A stretch of DNA of 6,930 bases. Origin: Erwinia sp. GTDB taxonomy: Bacteria > Pseudomonadota > Gammaproteobacteria > Enterobacterales > Enterobacteriaceae. Of the stretch, positions 1-6,439 are shown one piece after another. Both the position numbers and the translations under genes were made by a program. Below the pieces are notes generated by a model. That model searched no databases, was not told where the DNA came from, and saw only the letters and a list, made by a program, of their open reading frames with translations. The stretch covers positions 1 through 6,930 of the forward strand of contig DOOK01000170.1 in NCBI GenBank assembly GCA_003512805.1, given 5' to 3'. Numbering within the stretch: position 1 is the stretch's first letter; each line of letters opens with the position of its first letter.

Positions 1-1914
1 CTCATTCAGCTCTTCCATTTTGTGCAGCAGCGCAGGATTGACTACGCCCAACAGATGGAAAACATTGCGCATACCGTGCGTCAGCCTCTGTCGCAGTCGG
101 TCCTGAAAGCGGACATCGCCCAGGCTGAACATATTCTTAACTCACTCAAGCCAGCTGGTATTCTGGCGCGCGCAGAAGTCGTGTTGCCCAATGGGCTCCA
201 GACGCTGCACACCGATTTTGCACCCGCGAAGCCGGTGCCGAAGCTTATCGCCACGATTTTTGAACTACCGGTACAAATCACGGTACCGCTCTACTCGGTG
301 GAGCCTTCCAATCCCAAGCCGCTGGCGCTGCTGGTGTTGCAGGCGGACTCCTGGCGCGTTTATCAGTTTATCCTCAGCGCGCTGTCTACCATGGTGACCA
401 CTTACCTGCTGTTGGCGCTGATCCTCTCGGTTGTTATCAGCTGGTGCATCAACAGGCTGATCGTCAGGCCACTACGCAGGATCGCCGCTGAACTGCACAA
501 TTTGCCGCCGCAGGAAGCGCTCGGTCATCAGCTGACCCTGCCTGCCCGGCACCGCGACGACGAACTGGGCATCCTGATCCGGAGCTATAACCACAATCAA
601 CAGCTTATTGAAACGGTGCAGGATGAAATGCGCCGCCTGACCACCTACGTCGCGCTGACCAATTTGCCCAACCAGACGCTGTTTCTGGCGCTGCTTGAGC
701 AGCATATTAATGCCATCGCGGCTAAAGACGGCTTCACGCTGATGGTGTTGCGTATCGAGACGCTGCAGGAAGCAAACGGCGTGGTAACGGACGAGCAGCG
801 GGATGTGCTGACGCTGACGCTGCTGGATAAAATCCGCAACTGCATCGACGGGCAGACCCTGATGGGCCAGCTGTCTGACAGCGACTTCGTGTTGCTGATG
901 AAACGTGCTACGCCCGTCCGCGCCATGCGCATGGCTCGGCTGCTGCTGCTGCGTCTGACCCAGCCGGTTACGCTGCACGAGATGCAGATACGGCCCAGCA
1001 TCAGCATCGGCATGGTGGCGCGGGAAGAGACGGATCTGACTGCGGCAGAGCTGTTGAGCCGGGCGGCATCGGCCATGATGTCGGCACGCCTTGAGGGCAA
1101 AAATCAGATTCTCTTTTTCGATCCGACCATGACTGAGCGGGCGCAAAAGCGGCTGACGCAGGAGCACGATATTTTGCAGGGCCTGAGCGAAGGGCAATTC
1201 GCGCTGTTCCTGCAGCCACAAATTGATATGCGCAGCGGCCGACCAATTGGCGCAGAGGCGCTGCTGCGGATGCGTCAGCCGGACGGCAGCTGGAACCTGC
1301 CGGAAGACCTGATCGTCAGTGCGGAGGAGTCCGGCGTAATCCACGCGCTGGGGCGCTGGGTATTTGAAGAAGCGTGCCGCTTGCTGGCGGACTGGCAAAA
1401 ACGCGGCATTACGCTGCCGTTGAGCGTGAATATTTCCGCCGTGCAGCTGCGCGAACCGGACAGGGTGGCGCATCTGGAAGCGCTAATTAAACAGTATCAG
1501 ATCGCGCCAGGCAGCCTGATGCTGGAGCTGACCGAAACGGCACAGGTCGGTGAACCGGAGCTGGCTCTGCGGTTGTTGAGCGATCTGCAGCAGGCGGGCG
1601 TAGCCGTTGCTCTGGATGATTTTGGCACGGGCTATGCCAATCTGAACTGGCTGAGCCAGTTTAAATCGCTGCCTGTCAGGAAGCTGAAGATGGATCGCAG
1701 CTTCGTCAGCCCGTTGCCGGAAGATAACGCCATGGTACGTATTGTGGTGGCTATTGCGGAAATTATGCAGCTGGAAGTGATTGCCGAAGGGGTAGAAACC
1801 GTGGAGCAGCGCGACTGGTTACTGGCGCGCGGTATCCCCATCGGACAGGGCTATCTTTACGCAGGCGCGCTGCCGGTCGCAGAGTTCGAGCACCTTTATT
1901 TTAAAACCAGCTGA
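1..1914 (+). CDS. hmsP: Cyclic-di-GMP phosphodiesterase HmsP/YhjK (PdeK), 5' partial
   Basis: Inner-membrane enzyme predicted to hydrolyse c-di-GMP to pGpG, lowering biofilm/polysaccharide output. The frame is open to the first base of the window; the GTG at 22 is internal and family length (about 650-670 aa) implies that some 30-40 residues, including the first membrane helix, lie upstream. Counting from codon 22: periplasmic segment to about 112, membrane helix about 113-147, HAMP about 148-199, GGDEF domain about 205-370, EAL domain about 385-630. The GGDEF motif is degenerate (SDSDF, 285-289) with no RxxD inhibitory site, so no cyclase activity is expected. The EAL domain looks complete: E412 of EALLR, N470, E502 (ELTE), D532-D533 (DDFGTGY), K556, E589 (EGVET) and Q609. 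The stop is TGA at 1912. In E. coli the same gene sits between dctA and the bcs cellulose genes. Family assignment is firm; the in vivo role is inferred from Yersinia HmsP and E. coli YhjK. Confidence 0.93.
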   Translation, partial: LIQLFHFVQQRRIDYAQQMENIAHTVRQPLSQSVLKADIAQAEHILNSLKPAGILARAEVVLPNGLQTLHTDFAPAKPVPKLIATIFELPVQITVPLYSVEPSNPKPLALLVLQADSWRVYQFILSALSTMVTTYLLLALILSVVISWCINRLIVRPLRRIAAELHNLPPQEALGHQLTLPARHRDDELGILIRSYNHNQQLIETVQDEMRRLTTYVALTNLPNQTLFLALLEQHINAIAAKDGFTLMVLRIETLQEANGVVTDEQRDVLTLTLLDKIRNCIDGQTLMGQLSDSDFVLLMKRATPVRAMRMARLLLLRLTQPVTLHEMQIRPSISIGMVAREETDLTAAELLSRAASAMMSARLEGKNQILFFDPTMTERAQKRLTQEHDILQGLSEGQFALFLQPQIDMRSGRPIGAEALLRMRQPDGSWNLPEDLIVSAEESGVIHALGRWVFEEACRLLADWQKRGITLPLSVNISAVQLREPDRVAHLEALIKQYQIAPGSLMLELTETAQVGEPELALRLLSDLQQAGVAVALDDFGTGYANLNWLSQFKSLPVRKLKMDRSFVSPLPEDNAMVRIVVAIAEIMQLEVIAEGVETVEQRDWLLARGIPIGQGYLYAGALPVAEFEHLYFKTS

Positions 1915-1933
1915 AAACAGCTTCCGATCCCAG

Positions 1934-2019
1934 CCTGACTAAAGCCGGCAAAACGGCACTACTTACCTGTACAGCGCGCCAGCAGAAGGCAATAGGGCTG
2001 CTTTTAGTCGGGACAGGTA
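1934..2019 (+). repeat. Interleaved inverted repeats downstream of hmsP
   Basis: A long stem pairs 1934-1943 with 2003-2012 (ten pairs, one G-T) and continues with 1944-1945/2000-2001 across a one-base bulge. A second inverted repeat, TACCTGT (1964-1970) with ACAGGTA (2013-2019), has one arm in the loop of the first and the other immediately 3' of it, so the two are interleaved (pseudoknot-like or alternative structures). A smaller hairpin, GCCG/CGGC (1944-1947/1954-1957), competes with the long stem. No T-run follows, so this is not a normal intrinsic terminator. Function unknown; it may be a structured 3' end of the hmsP mRNA. Confidence 0.4.
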
Positions 2020-2057
2020 TCGGGGCGTGTCGACAGGCCGGTGCAGATTACGGATCG

Positions 2058-2100
2058 CCCCAGGCCTGCCTGGGGGCTACTGCTGTCGACGTTGACAGCA
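2058..2100. repeat. Two adjacent short hairpins in the hmsP-dctA gap
   Basis: CCCCAGG (2058-2064) pairs with CCTGGGG (2069-2075) around a four-base loop. Five bases later TGCTGTC (2081-2087) pairs with GACAGCA (2094-2100). Neither is followed by a T-tract. They could slow or stop transcripts leaving hmsP in a Rho-dependent way, or be remnants of an intergenic repeat. I do not recognise a named repeat family such as ERIC. Confidence 0.4.
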
Positions 2101-2101
2101 A

Positions 2102-2191
2102 CAGCGGCCTGAATTTCAATAAAATTGTTATGCGCTTTGCGGTTCTGCGTTCAGCAAAGCCCCGTCCTTGCCGCTGCTGAAGTGATTCAGC
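2102..2191. repeat. Nested inverted repeats upstream of dctA
   Basis: The outer arms are CAGCGGC (2102-2108) and GCCGCTG (2170-2176). Inside them GCTTTGC (2134-2140) pairs with GCAAAGC (2154-2160). Directly after, GCTGAA (2176-2181) pairs with TTCAGC (2186-2191) around GTGA. Together with the preceding hairpins, most of 1934-2191 can fold. No coding signal was seen: the plus-strand frame that joins dctA and begins at 2125 has no family similarity before 2326. Confidence 0.3.
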
Positions 2192-2254
2192 TCTTAAATT
2201 TACGCGCCCGTTCGTGCAATGTTTATCAGAATATATCAATCCAGTTAACGTGGT

Positions 2255-2282
2255 GTTATTTTTGGCCTGTTGTCAAAATAAC
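2255..2282. promoter_or_regulatory. AT-rich inverted repeat upstream of dctA (candidate operator or leader hairpin)
   Basis: GTTATTTT (2255-2262) and AAAATAAC (2275-2282) are perfect 8-bp inverted arms around 12 bases, ending 43 bases before the dctA start codon. The E. coli homologue is controlled by the DcuS-DcuR two-component system and by CRP. The AT-rich arms would suit a response-regulator site, but I cannot match a binding consensus with confidence. It could equally be a weak leader hairpin. Confidence 0.35.
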
Positions 2283-2325
2283 GACAGTAACGTCACCCGC
2301 CATCCCTGCCGTTAACGGATATTTT

Positions 2326-3612
2326 ATGAAAACTTCCCTGTTTAAAAGCCTTTATTTTCAGGTACTAACCGCCATCGCTCTCGGCGTACTGCTGGGGCAT
2401 TTTTATCCGGAGCTGGGCGCTCAAATGAAGCCGCTGGGCGACGCCTTCGTTAAACTGATCAAGATGATTATCGCGCCGGTCATTTTCTGTACAGTAGTGA
2501 CAGGGATCGCCGGCATGGAAAGCATGAAAGCCGTTGGCCGCACGGGCGCGGTTGCGCTGCTCTATTTTGAAGTGGTCAGTACCATTGCGCTGATTATCGG
2601 TCTGATTGTGGTCAACGTGCTGCAGCCGGGCGCGGGCATGAACGTCGATCCCGCTACGCTGGATGCCAAAGCCGTCGCCGTCTATGCGCAGCAGGCAGAG
2701 CAGCAGGGTATCGTCGCCTTTTTGCTGGATATTATTCCTGGCAGCGTGATTGGTGCTTTCGCCAGCGGCAACATCTTGCAGGTATTGTTGTTCGCTATTC
2801 TGTTTGGCTTTGCCCTGCACCGCATGGGCGATAAAGGCACGCTGGTCTTCAACTTTATCGACAGCTTCTCTAAGGTCATTTTCGGCATCATCAATATGAT
2901 TATGCGCCTTGCGCCAATCGGTGCCTTTGGTGCAATGGCCTTTACTATCGGTAAATATGGGGTGGGTTCACTGGTGCAGCTTGGCCAGCTGATCATCTGT
3001 TTTTATATTACCTGCGTGCTGTTTGTCGTTATTGTGCTGGGCCTGATCGCTCGGGTAACCGGTTTCAATATCTTTAAGTTTATCGCCTATATCAAAGAAG
3101 AGCTGTTAATCGTGCTGGGCACCTCTTCTTCGGAATCCGCGCTGCCGCGTATGCTGGATAAGATGGAGAAGCTGGGCTGCAAAAAATCGGTGGTAGGCCT
3201 GGTTATCCCAACCGGCTACTCCTTTAACCTGGACGGCACCTCAATTTATCTGACGATGGCCGCCGTGTTTATTGCCCAGGCGACTAATGCACATATGGAT
3301 ATTGTTCACCAAATCACGCTGCTGGTGGTGCTGTTACTCTCTTCAAAAGGCGCAGCTGGCGTGACCGGCAGCGGCTTTATCGTGCTGGCCGCCACGCTTT
3401 CCGCCGTCGGCCATCTGCCGGTAGCGGGCCTGGCGCTGATTTTAGGTATTGACCGTTTCATGTCAGAGGCGCGTGCGCTGACGAATCTGATAGGTAACGG
3501 CGTGGCGACCGTGTTCGTCGCGAAGTGGGTCGATCAACTGGATCAAAAACAGCTGAAAGCGACGCTTAATGCACCGAAAAAGGCGAAAAAACTCTCGGAA
3601 ACGCGCCTCTGA
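2326..3612 (+). CDS. dctA: Aerobic C4-dicarboxylate/H+ symporter DctA
   Basis: Inner-membrane carrier taking up succinate, fumarate, malate and related C4 acids with protons (dicarboxylate/amino acid:cation symporter family, glutamate-transporter fold). Starting at ATG 2326 the protein is 428 aa, the length of E. coli DctA, and begins [11 protein letters not shown] as E. coli does; the same frame stays open upstream to 2125 but that extension has no counterpart in the family. Hallmarks: hairpin-1 serine motif [11 protein letters not shown] (266-276), NLDGT in helix 7 (301-305), hairpin-2 [10 protein letters not shown] (342-351), and helix 8 with D376, R383, N387 and N391, where R383 is the likely carboxylate-binding arginine by analogy with GltPh. 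The C-terminal tail is lysine-rich and diverges from E. coli. The ribosome site is modest (ACGGA at 2315-2319) and sits inside a CCGTTAACGG palindrome (2309-2318). It has its own 411-bp leader region, so it is probably transcribed apart from hmsP. Confidence 0.98.
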   Translation: MKTSLFKSLYFQVLTAIALGVLLGHFYPELGAQMKPLGDAFVKLIKMIIAPVIFCTVVTGIAGMESMKAVGRTGAVALLYFEVVSTIALIIGLIVVNVLQPGAGMNVDPATLDAKAVAVYAQQAEQQGIVAFLLDIIPGSVIGAFASGNILQVLLFAILFGFALHRMGDKGTLVFNFIDSFSKVIFGIINMIMRLAPIGAFGAMAFTIGKYGVGSLVQLGQLIICFYITCVLFVVIVLGLIARVTGFNIFKFIAYIKEELLIVLGTSSSESALPRMLDKMEKLGCKKSVVGLVIPTGYSFNLDGTSIYLTMAAVFIAQATNAHMDIVHQITLLVVLLLSSKGAAGVTGSGFIVLAATLSAVGHLPVAGLALILGIDRFMSEARALTNLIGNGVATVFVAKWVDQLDQKQLKATLNAPKKAKKLSETRL

Positions 3613-3639
3613 CCCAACAATGACGTAAATATCCTGCCG

Positions 3640-3676
3640 AAATGCCCGACGTGACTTGCCCTCACGTCGGGCATTT
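3640..3676. terminator. Strong stem-loop terminator after dctA
   Basis: A perfect 15-bp inverted repeat (3640-3654 with 3662-3676) with a 7-base loop starts 27 bases after the dctA stop. The arms run from AAATGCCCG to CGGGCATTT, so each strand shows a GC-rich stem ending in a short T-stretch, compatible with termination from either side. There is no long uridine tract, but stem length and position make this the dctA terminator. Confidence 0.8.
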
Positions 3677-3683
3677 GCATAAT
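3656..3683 (+). promoter_or_regulatory. Weak candidate promoter for yhjJ
   Basis: CATAAT (3678-3683, five of six matches to the -10 consensus) lies 16 bases after TTGCCC (3656-3661, four of six to -35). The -35 would fall in the loop and arm of the dctA terminator. This is the best -10-like hexamer noticed in the 227-bp dctA-yhjJ gap, but other AT-rich positions could serve. Confidence 0.25.
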
Positions 3684-3714
3684 AACCCCTGTTGTTTGAC
3701 TATTTTTCACTTTG

Positions 3715-3733
3715 CGGCGGGACATCCCCGCCG
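3715..3733. repeat. Short GC-rich hairpin in the dctA-yhjJ gap
   Basis: CGGCGGG (3715-3721) pairs with CCCGCCG (3727-3733) around a five-base loop. No T-run follows. It may form in the yhjJ leader or assist termination; role unknown. Confidence 0.35.
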
Positions 3734-3839
3734 TTGCGTGGTCTAAGAAGCTATTCGTCGGCTTCCCTGAGTTATCCTTTCCACCGATAGCCGTAGGCCA
3801 CCAGCGATTTTATTGGTTTGTGATTGAGTAGGGGTTCAC

Positions 3840-5333
3840 ATGCAGGGCACCACAATTCGTCTTTTAGTGGGTGGGATAGCGCTGGCCTTTGCCAGTAGTT
3901 CGGTGCAGGCTGAAACTCTTCAACCCGATCCCGCCTGGCAACAGGGAAAGCTGGATAACGGTTTTCATTGGCAGGTGTTGACCACGCCGCAGCGTCCCAG
4001 CGACCGCGTGGAAGTTCGCCTGCTGGTTGATGCTGGCTCGCTGGTGGAAAGCACCCAGCAGGCCGGCTACAGCCATCTTCTGCCGCGCCTGGCGCTGGTG
4101 CACAATGCCCGGCTGGATACGGCTCAGCAGCGCTCGCTGTGGCAGCAAAGCATGAACCCGGATCGCCCTCAGCCGCCCGCAGTGACCTCATACGATTTCA
4201 CGCTTTATTCGCTTAGCCTGCCTAATAATCGCCCGGAAGTGCTGAAAGAGGCGATTAACTGGCTGGCGGCCACGGTCAGCGATATGACGGTCAACGAACA
4301 GACCGTTAATACCGCGCTTAACGCTGACGATCCTATCGCTACCTGGCCTGCTGACCCGCAGGATCCCTGGTGGCGCTACCGCCTGAAAGGCTCTGCGCTG
4401 CTGGGTCACGATCCTGCTTCACCGGTAACGACGCCGGTTGATATGGCAAAGCTGAATGCTTTCTATAAGCAGTGGTATACACCGGACGCCATGACGCTGT
4501 TCGTGGTCGGTAATGTTGATAGCCGTGGCCTGGTAGAGCAGATTAACCGCACTTTCTCGCCGCTGGAGGGCAAACGCGACACGCCCGCGCCGGTGCCGAC
4601 GCTCTCTTCCTTACCGCAGCAGCCGGTCAATCTGGTTAACCCTAACCTGAATCAGGACCGCCTGTCGCTAGTCTGGGATTCGTCATGGCAGCCTATCCGT
4701 GACTCGCAAAATCTACAGCGCTACTGGCAAAGTGACCTGGCGCGAGAAGCGCTGTTCTGGCACGTACAGCGCGTACTAAGCGATAATAAAGCGCAAAAAG
4801 TGCAGGTAGGTTTTGACTGCCGCGTGCTTTACCAGCGTGCCCAGTGCGGTATTAATCTGGATGCAGACAATAATACGCTGGCCGCTAATCTGAGCCTGGT
4901 GGCGCATGAGATGGCGAATATTCGTGACAACGGTCTGCCGCAGGAAGAGTTCGACGCGCTGATGGCGCAGAAAACCGTTGAGCTGAACAAGCTGTTTGCT
5001 ACCTATGCCCGCACCAATACGGATGTGCTGATGAACCAACGCCTGCGTTCGCAGCAAAACGCGGTAGTGGATATCGCGCCTGAACAGTATCAGAAGCTGC
5101 GGCAGAAGTTTTTGTCAGAGCTGACGCTGCAAATGATGAATCAGGAGTTGCGCCAGCAGCTGTCACAGCCGTTAACGATGCTGCTGATGCAGCCGCAGGG
5201 CGAGGCGGAAACCAACGTGCAGGCGCTCTACGGCAGCTGGCAAAAAATTATGCAGCCTGCTGCCGAAGCTCCGGCAGCAAGCGTGGACGAGACTAAACCT
5301 GAAGTGTCGGATATTCCCGCTACTCAGAATTAA
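3840..5333 (+). CDS. yhjJ: YhjJ, secreted M16-family protease homologue lacking the zinc motif
   Basis: Predicted periplasmic protein of the insulinase/pitrilysin (M16) family, 497 aa, close in length and sequence to E. coli YhjJ; the mature N-terminus LQPDPAWQQG and the LLGHDPA and FYKQWYTPDAMTL blocks agree. Residues 1-24 form a signal peptide with a hydrophobic core (about 8-18) and a VQA|E cleavage site. The M16 N-terminal domain spans about 36-150, and the C-terminal (M16_C) domain begins near 205 at FYKQWYTPDAM. The catalytic HxxEH is replaced by HLLPR (79-83): only the first histidine remains, so peptidase activity is not expected. Two cysteines, C327 and C336, could form a disulfide. 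The end (about 470-497) is an Ala/Pro/Glu-rich tail. The start ATG is supported by AGGGG (3830-3834), five bases upstream. It follows dctA as in E. coli, but after a strong terminator. Cellular role not known to me; annotations as a zinc protease are probably misleading. Confidence 0.95.
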   Translation: MQGTTIRLLVGGIALAFASSSVQAETLQPDPAWQQGKLDNGFHWQVLTTPQRPSDRVEVRLLVDAGSLVESTQQAGYSHLLPRLALVHNARLDTAQQRSLWQQSMNPDRPQPPAVTSYDFTLYSLSLPNNRPEVLKEAINWLAATVSDMTVNEQTVNTALNADDPIATWPADPQDPWWRYRLKGSALLGHDPASPVTTPVDMAKLNAFYKQWYTPDAMTLFVVGNVDSRGLVEQINRTFSPLEGKRDTPAPVPTLSSLPQQPVNLVNPNLNQDRLSLVWDSSWQPIRDSQNLQRYWQSDLAREALFWHVQRVLSDNKAQKVQVGFDCRVLYQRAQCGINLDADNNTLAANLSLVAHEMANIRDNGLPQEEFDALMAQKTVELNKLFATYARTNTDVLMNQRLRSQQNAVVDIAPEQYQKLRQKFLSELTLQMMNQELRQQLSQPLTMLLMQPQGEAETNVQALYGSWQKIMQPAAEAPAASVDETKPEVSDIPATQN

Positions 5334-5344
5334 CCTGTCCTCAG

Positions 5345-5368
5345 GCGCGCGCTACCATTTGCGCGCGC
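5345..5368. terminator. GC hairpin between convergent yhjJ and hydrolase genes
   Basis: GCGCGCGC (5345-5352) pairs with GCGCGCGC (5361-5368) around an 8-base loop. It begins 12 bases after the yhjJ stop and includes the last codons and TAG stop of the opposing gene (stops are only 18 bases apart). It may act on transcripts from both sides, but lacks a T-tract on either strand, so intrinsic termination is doubtful. Confidence 0.35.
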
Positions 5369-6227
5369 GTAACCATTCATTCACCAGCATTGGCCAGCTG
5401 GCCAGCGGCAGATCCGCCACGTTGCGGATACCGAAGCCGTGGCCGCCTTTTTCGTAAAAGTGCAGTTCGCTGGGCACACCGTGTTCACGCAGTGCGCTGA
5501 ACATCACCATACTGTTATTGATCGGCACGGCGTCGTCGTTAACGGCGTGGATCAGCAGCGTTTGCGGGGTCTGCGCCGTTACGCGGGTTTCAAGAGAATA
5601 GGCGTCGATTTCGCGCTGGGTCGGGCATTCGCCCAGCAGGCGCAGCCGCGAACCGGCGTGTGCCAGCCCTTCCCGCATGCTGATGACCGGATAAAGCAGC
5701 ACCAGCGCATCGGGTCTGGCAGCCAGAGATTCGGCGATATCCTGGACCGGATAGAGCTTTTCGTCAAAGCGTGTGCCGAGGCTGGCCGCAACATAGCCGC
5801 CGGCTGAAAATCCCATCATAACAATACGTTTGCCGTTCAGACCGCGTGCTGCGCGATGGCGTAGAACGCGCACGGCGCGCTGGGCATCCGCTAACGGCGC
5901 TTCAGCCGCTTCGTGGTGGCCGTCCTGTGGAAAACGGTAGGTCATTACCGCCAGCGTATAGCCCATTGCGGTAAAGAACATCGCCAGCGCGCTGCCCTCT
6001 TTATCGATCATAATGCGCTCGAAACCGCCGCCCGGCGCCACCAGCAGCGTCACGCCGTTGGAGGTTTCCGGGTACCAGAACGCCAGTTCCGGGCAGCGTA
6101 CGCCTGAGGCGGCGCGGTCGAAAGGCTCATACTCTTTGGCCAAATCAACGATCTGTGGGCTGACACGGGAATCGCTGGCACCTGGCGCATCGCCGTGAGG
6201 CCAGATGTTGATTATTTCGGTTTTCAT
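5352..6227 (-). CDS. Alpha/beta-hydrolase, probable acetyl (xylan) esterase-like enzyme
   Basis: A 291-aa hydrolase of the Aes/acetyl-esterase type (COG0657-like, BD-FAE/acetylxylan esterase branch). The N-terminus MKTEIINIWPHGDAPG has the W-P-G-APG signature common in this branch. Visible catalytic parts: oxyanion-hole APGGGF (64-69; PGGG in place of HGGG), nucleophile elbow GFSAGG (139-144, Ser141), acid D231 in NDDAVP, and H263 in GGHGFG. All triad members are present and in order, so it should be active. There is no signal peptide, so it probably acts on imported substrates such as acetylated oligosaccharides; the substrate is inferred, not shown. The start is supported by a GGGAG ribosome site (6233-6237 on the complement), five bases away. 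It is convergent with yhjJ and monocistronic as far as the window shows. In E. coli kdgK occupies this position. Some homologues are labelled endo-xylanase, which the fold does not support. Confidence 0.85.
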   Translation of the reverse strand: MKTEIINIWPHGDAPGASDSRVSPQIVDLAKEYEPFDRAASGVRCPELAFWYPETSNGVTLLVAPGGGFERIMIDKEGSALAMFFTAMGYTLAVMTYRFPQDGHHEAAEAPLADAQRAVRVLRHRAARGLNGKRIVMMGFSAGGYVAASLGTRFDEKLYPVQDIAESLAARPDALVLLYPVISMREGLAHAGSRLRLLGECPTQREIDAYSLETRVTAQTPQTLLIHAVNDDAVPINNSMVMFSALREHGVPSELHFYEKGGHGFGIRNVADLPLASWPMLVNEWLRARKW

Positions 6228-6232
6228 AAATG

Positions 6233-6263
6233 CTCCCGCTTCGCCTTATCTGAAGGGCGAAGC
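6233..6263 (-). promoter_or_regulatory. Ribosome binding site with abutting leader stem-loop of the hydrolase gene
   Basis: On the minus strand GCTTCGCC (6263-6256) pairs perfectly with GGCGAAGC (6245-6238) around a 10-base loop. The 3' arm ends exactly where the GGGAG Shine-Dalgarno (6237-6233) begins, and the ATG is five bases further. A stem this close could hold the ribosome site exposed or obstruct it. On the plus strand the same stem is followed by TAAAATTT, not a T-run, so it is unlikely to be a terminator for yhjJ read-through. Confidence 0.5.
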
Positions 6264-6274
6264 TAAAATTTAAA

Positions 6275-6286
6275 TACCACGTGGTA
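6275..6286. promoter_or_regulatory. Perfect 12-bp palindrome TACCACGTGGTA, candidate operator of the hydrolase gene
   Basis: The exact palindrome ends 47 bases upstream of the hydrolase start and lies within AT-rich DNA. On the minus strand it runs directly into TATTTAAATT, the best -10-like stretch in the region, so a bound protein would block RNA polymerase. The central CG resembles LacI-family operators, but I cannot name the regulator and the -35 is poor. Confidence 0.4.
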
Positions 6287-6327
6287 ATAAATGCAGCATC
6301 ACCGATTTCGGGTTAAGTCGTCCACTA

Positions 6328-6350
6328 TTCAGCGCTTGATTTCAGCGCTT
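6328..6350. repeat. 10-bp tandem direct repeat TTCAGCGCTT
   Basis: TTCAGCGCTT occurs at 6328-6337 and 6341-6350, a 13-bp period with a GAT spacer. TTCAG appears a third time at 6350-6354. Each copy contains the palindrome AGCGCT. It lies about 100-125 bases upstream of the hydrolase start and could be a tandem protein site; function unknown. Confidence 0.4.
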
Positions 6351-6400
6351 TCAGAATTTATCCAGGAAGTTTAGCTGATATTTTATTAGCTATAACCCGC

Positions 6401-6439
6401 CAAACAGAAGCAGCATTTAATGCTGGCAGTTTGTTTTTT
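6401..6439 (+). terminator. Orphan plus-strand intrinsic terminator
   Basis: The inner stem CAGCAT (6411-6416)/ATGCTG (6420-6425) with a 3-base loop is extended by the outer arms CAAAC (6401-6405)/GTTTG (6429-6433) across an internal loop, and is followed at once by six T (6434-6439). This is the usual form of a Rho-independent terminator on the plus strand, yet no plus-strand gene lies between the yhjJ end (5333) and here. It may end a small RNA or an antisense/read-through transcript. Confidence 0.5.

Noticed and set aside
472..1473. A 333-codon open frame on the minus strand, plus other long antisense frames, inside hmsP
   Set aside because: It is antisense to a clearly conserved coding sequence. 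The translation is rich in H, Q and R as expected from the mirror of a GC-rich gene, shows no domain signature, and long antisense frames are common in such DNA.
2211..2229. Possible CRP site upstream of dctA around CGTGC-N6-TATCA
   Set aside because: It matches only about six of the ten informative consensus positions, and the second half-site is poor. Not enough to call.
2125..2325. N-terminal extension of dctA starting at ATG 2125
   Set aside because: The 67 extra residues have no family counterpart and run through the promoter/leader region. The start at 2326 gives the exact 428-aa E. coli-like protein.
3696..3701. TTGACT, a good -35 hexamer upstream of yhjJ
   Set aside because: No acceptable -10 hexamer at 16-18 bases: the sequence there is the GC-rich hairpin at 3715-3733.
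5439..5807. A 122-codon plus-strand open frame, and smaller ones, opposite the hydrolase gene
   Set aside because: These are mirror frames of the esterase with its complete catalytic triad. No ribosome site or family signature was seen.
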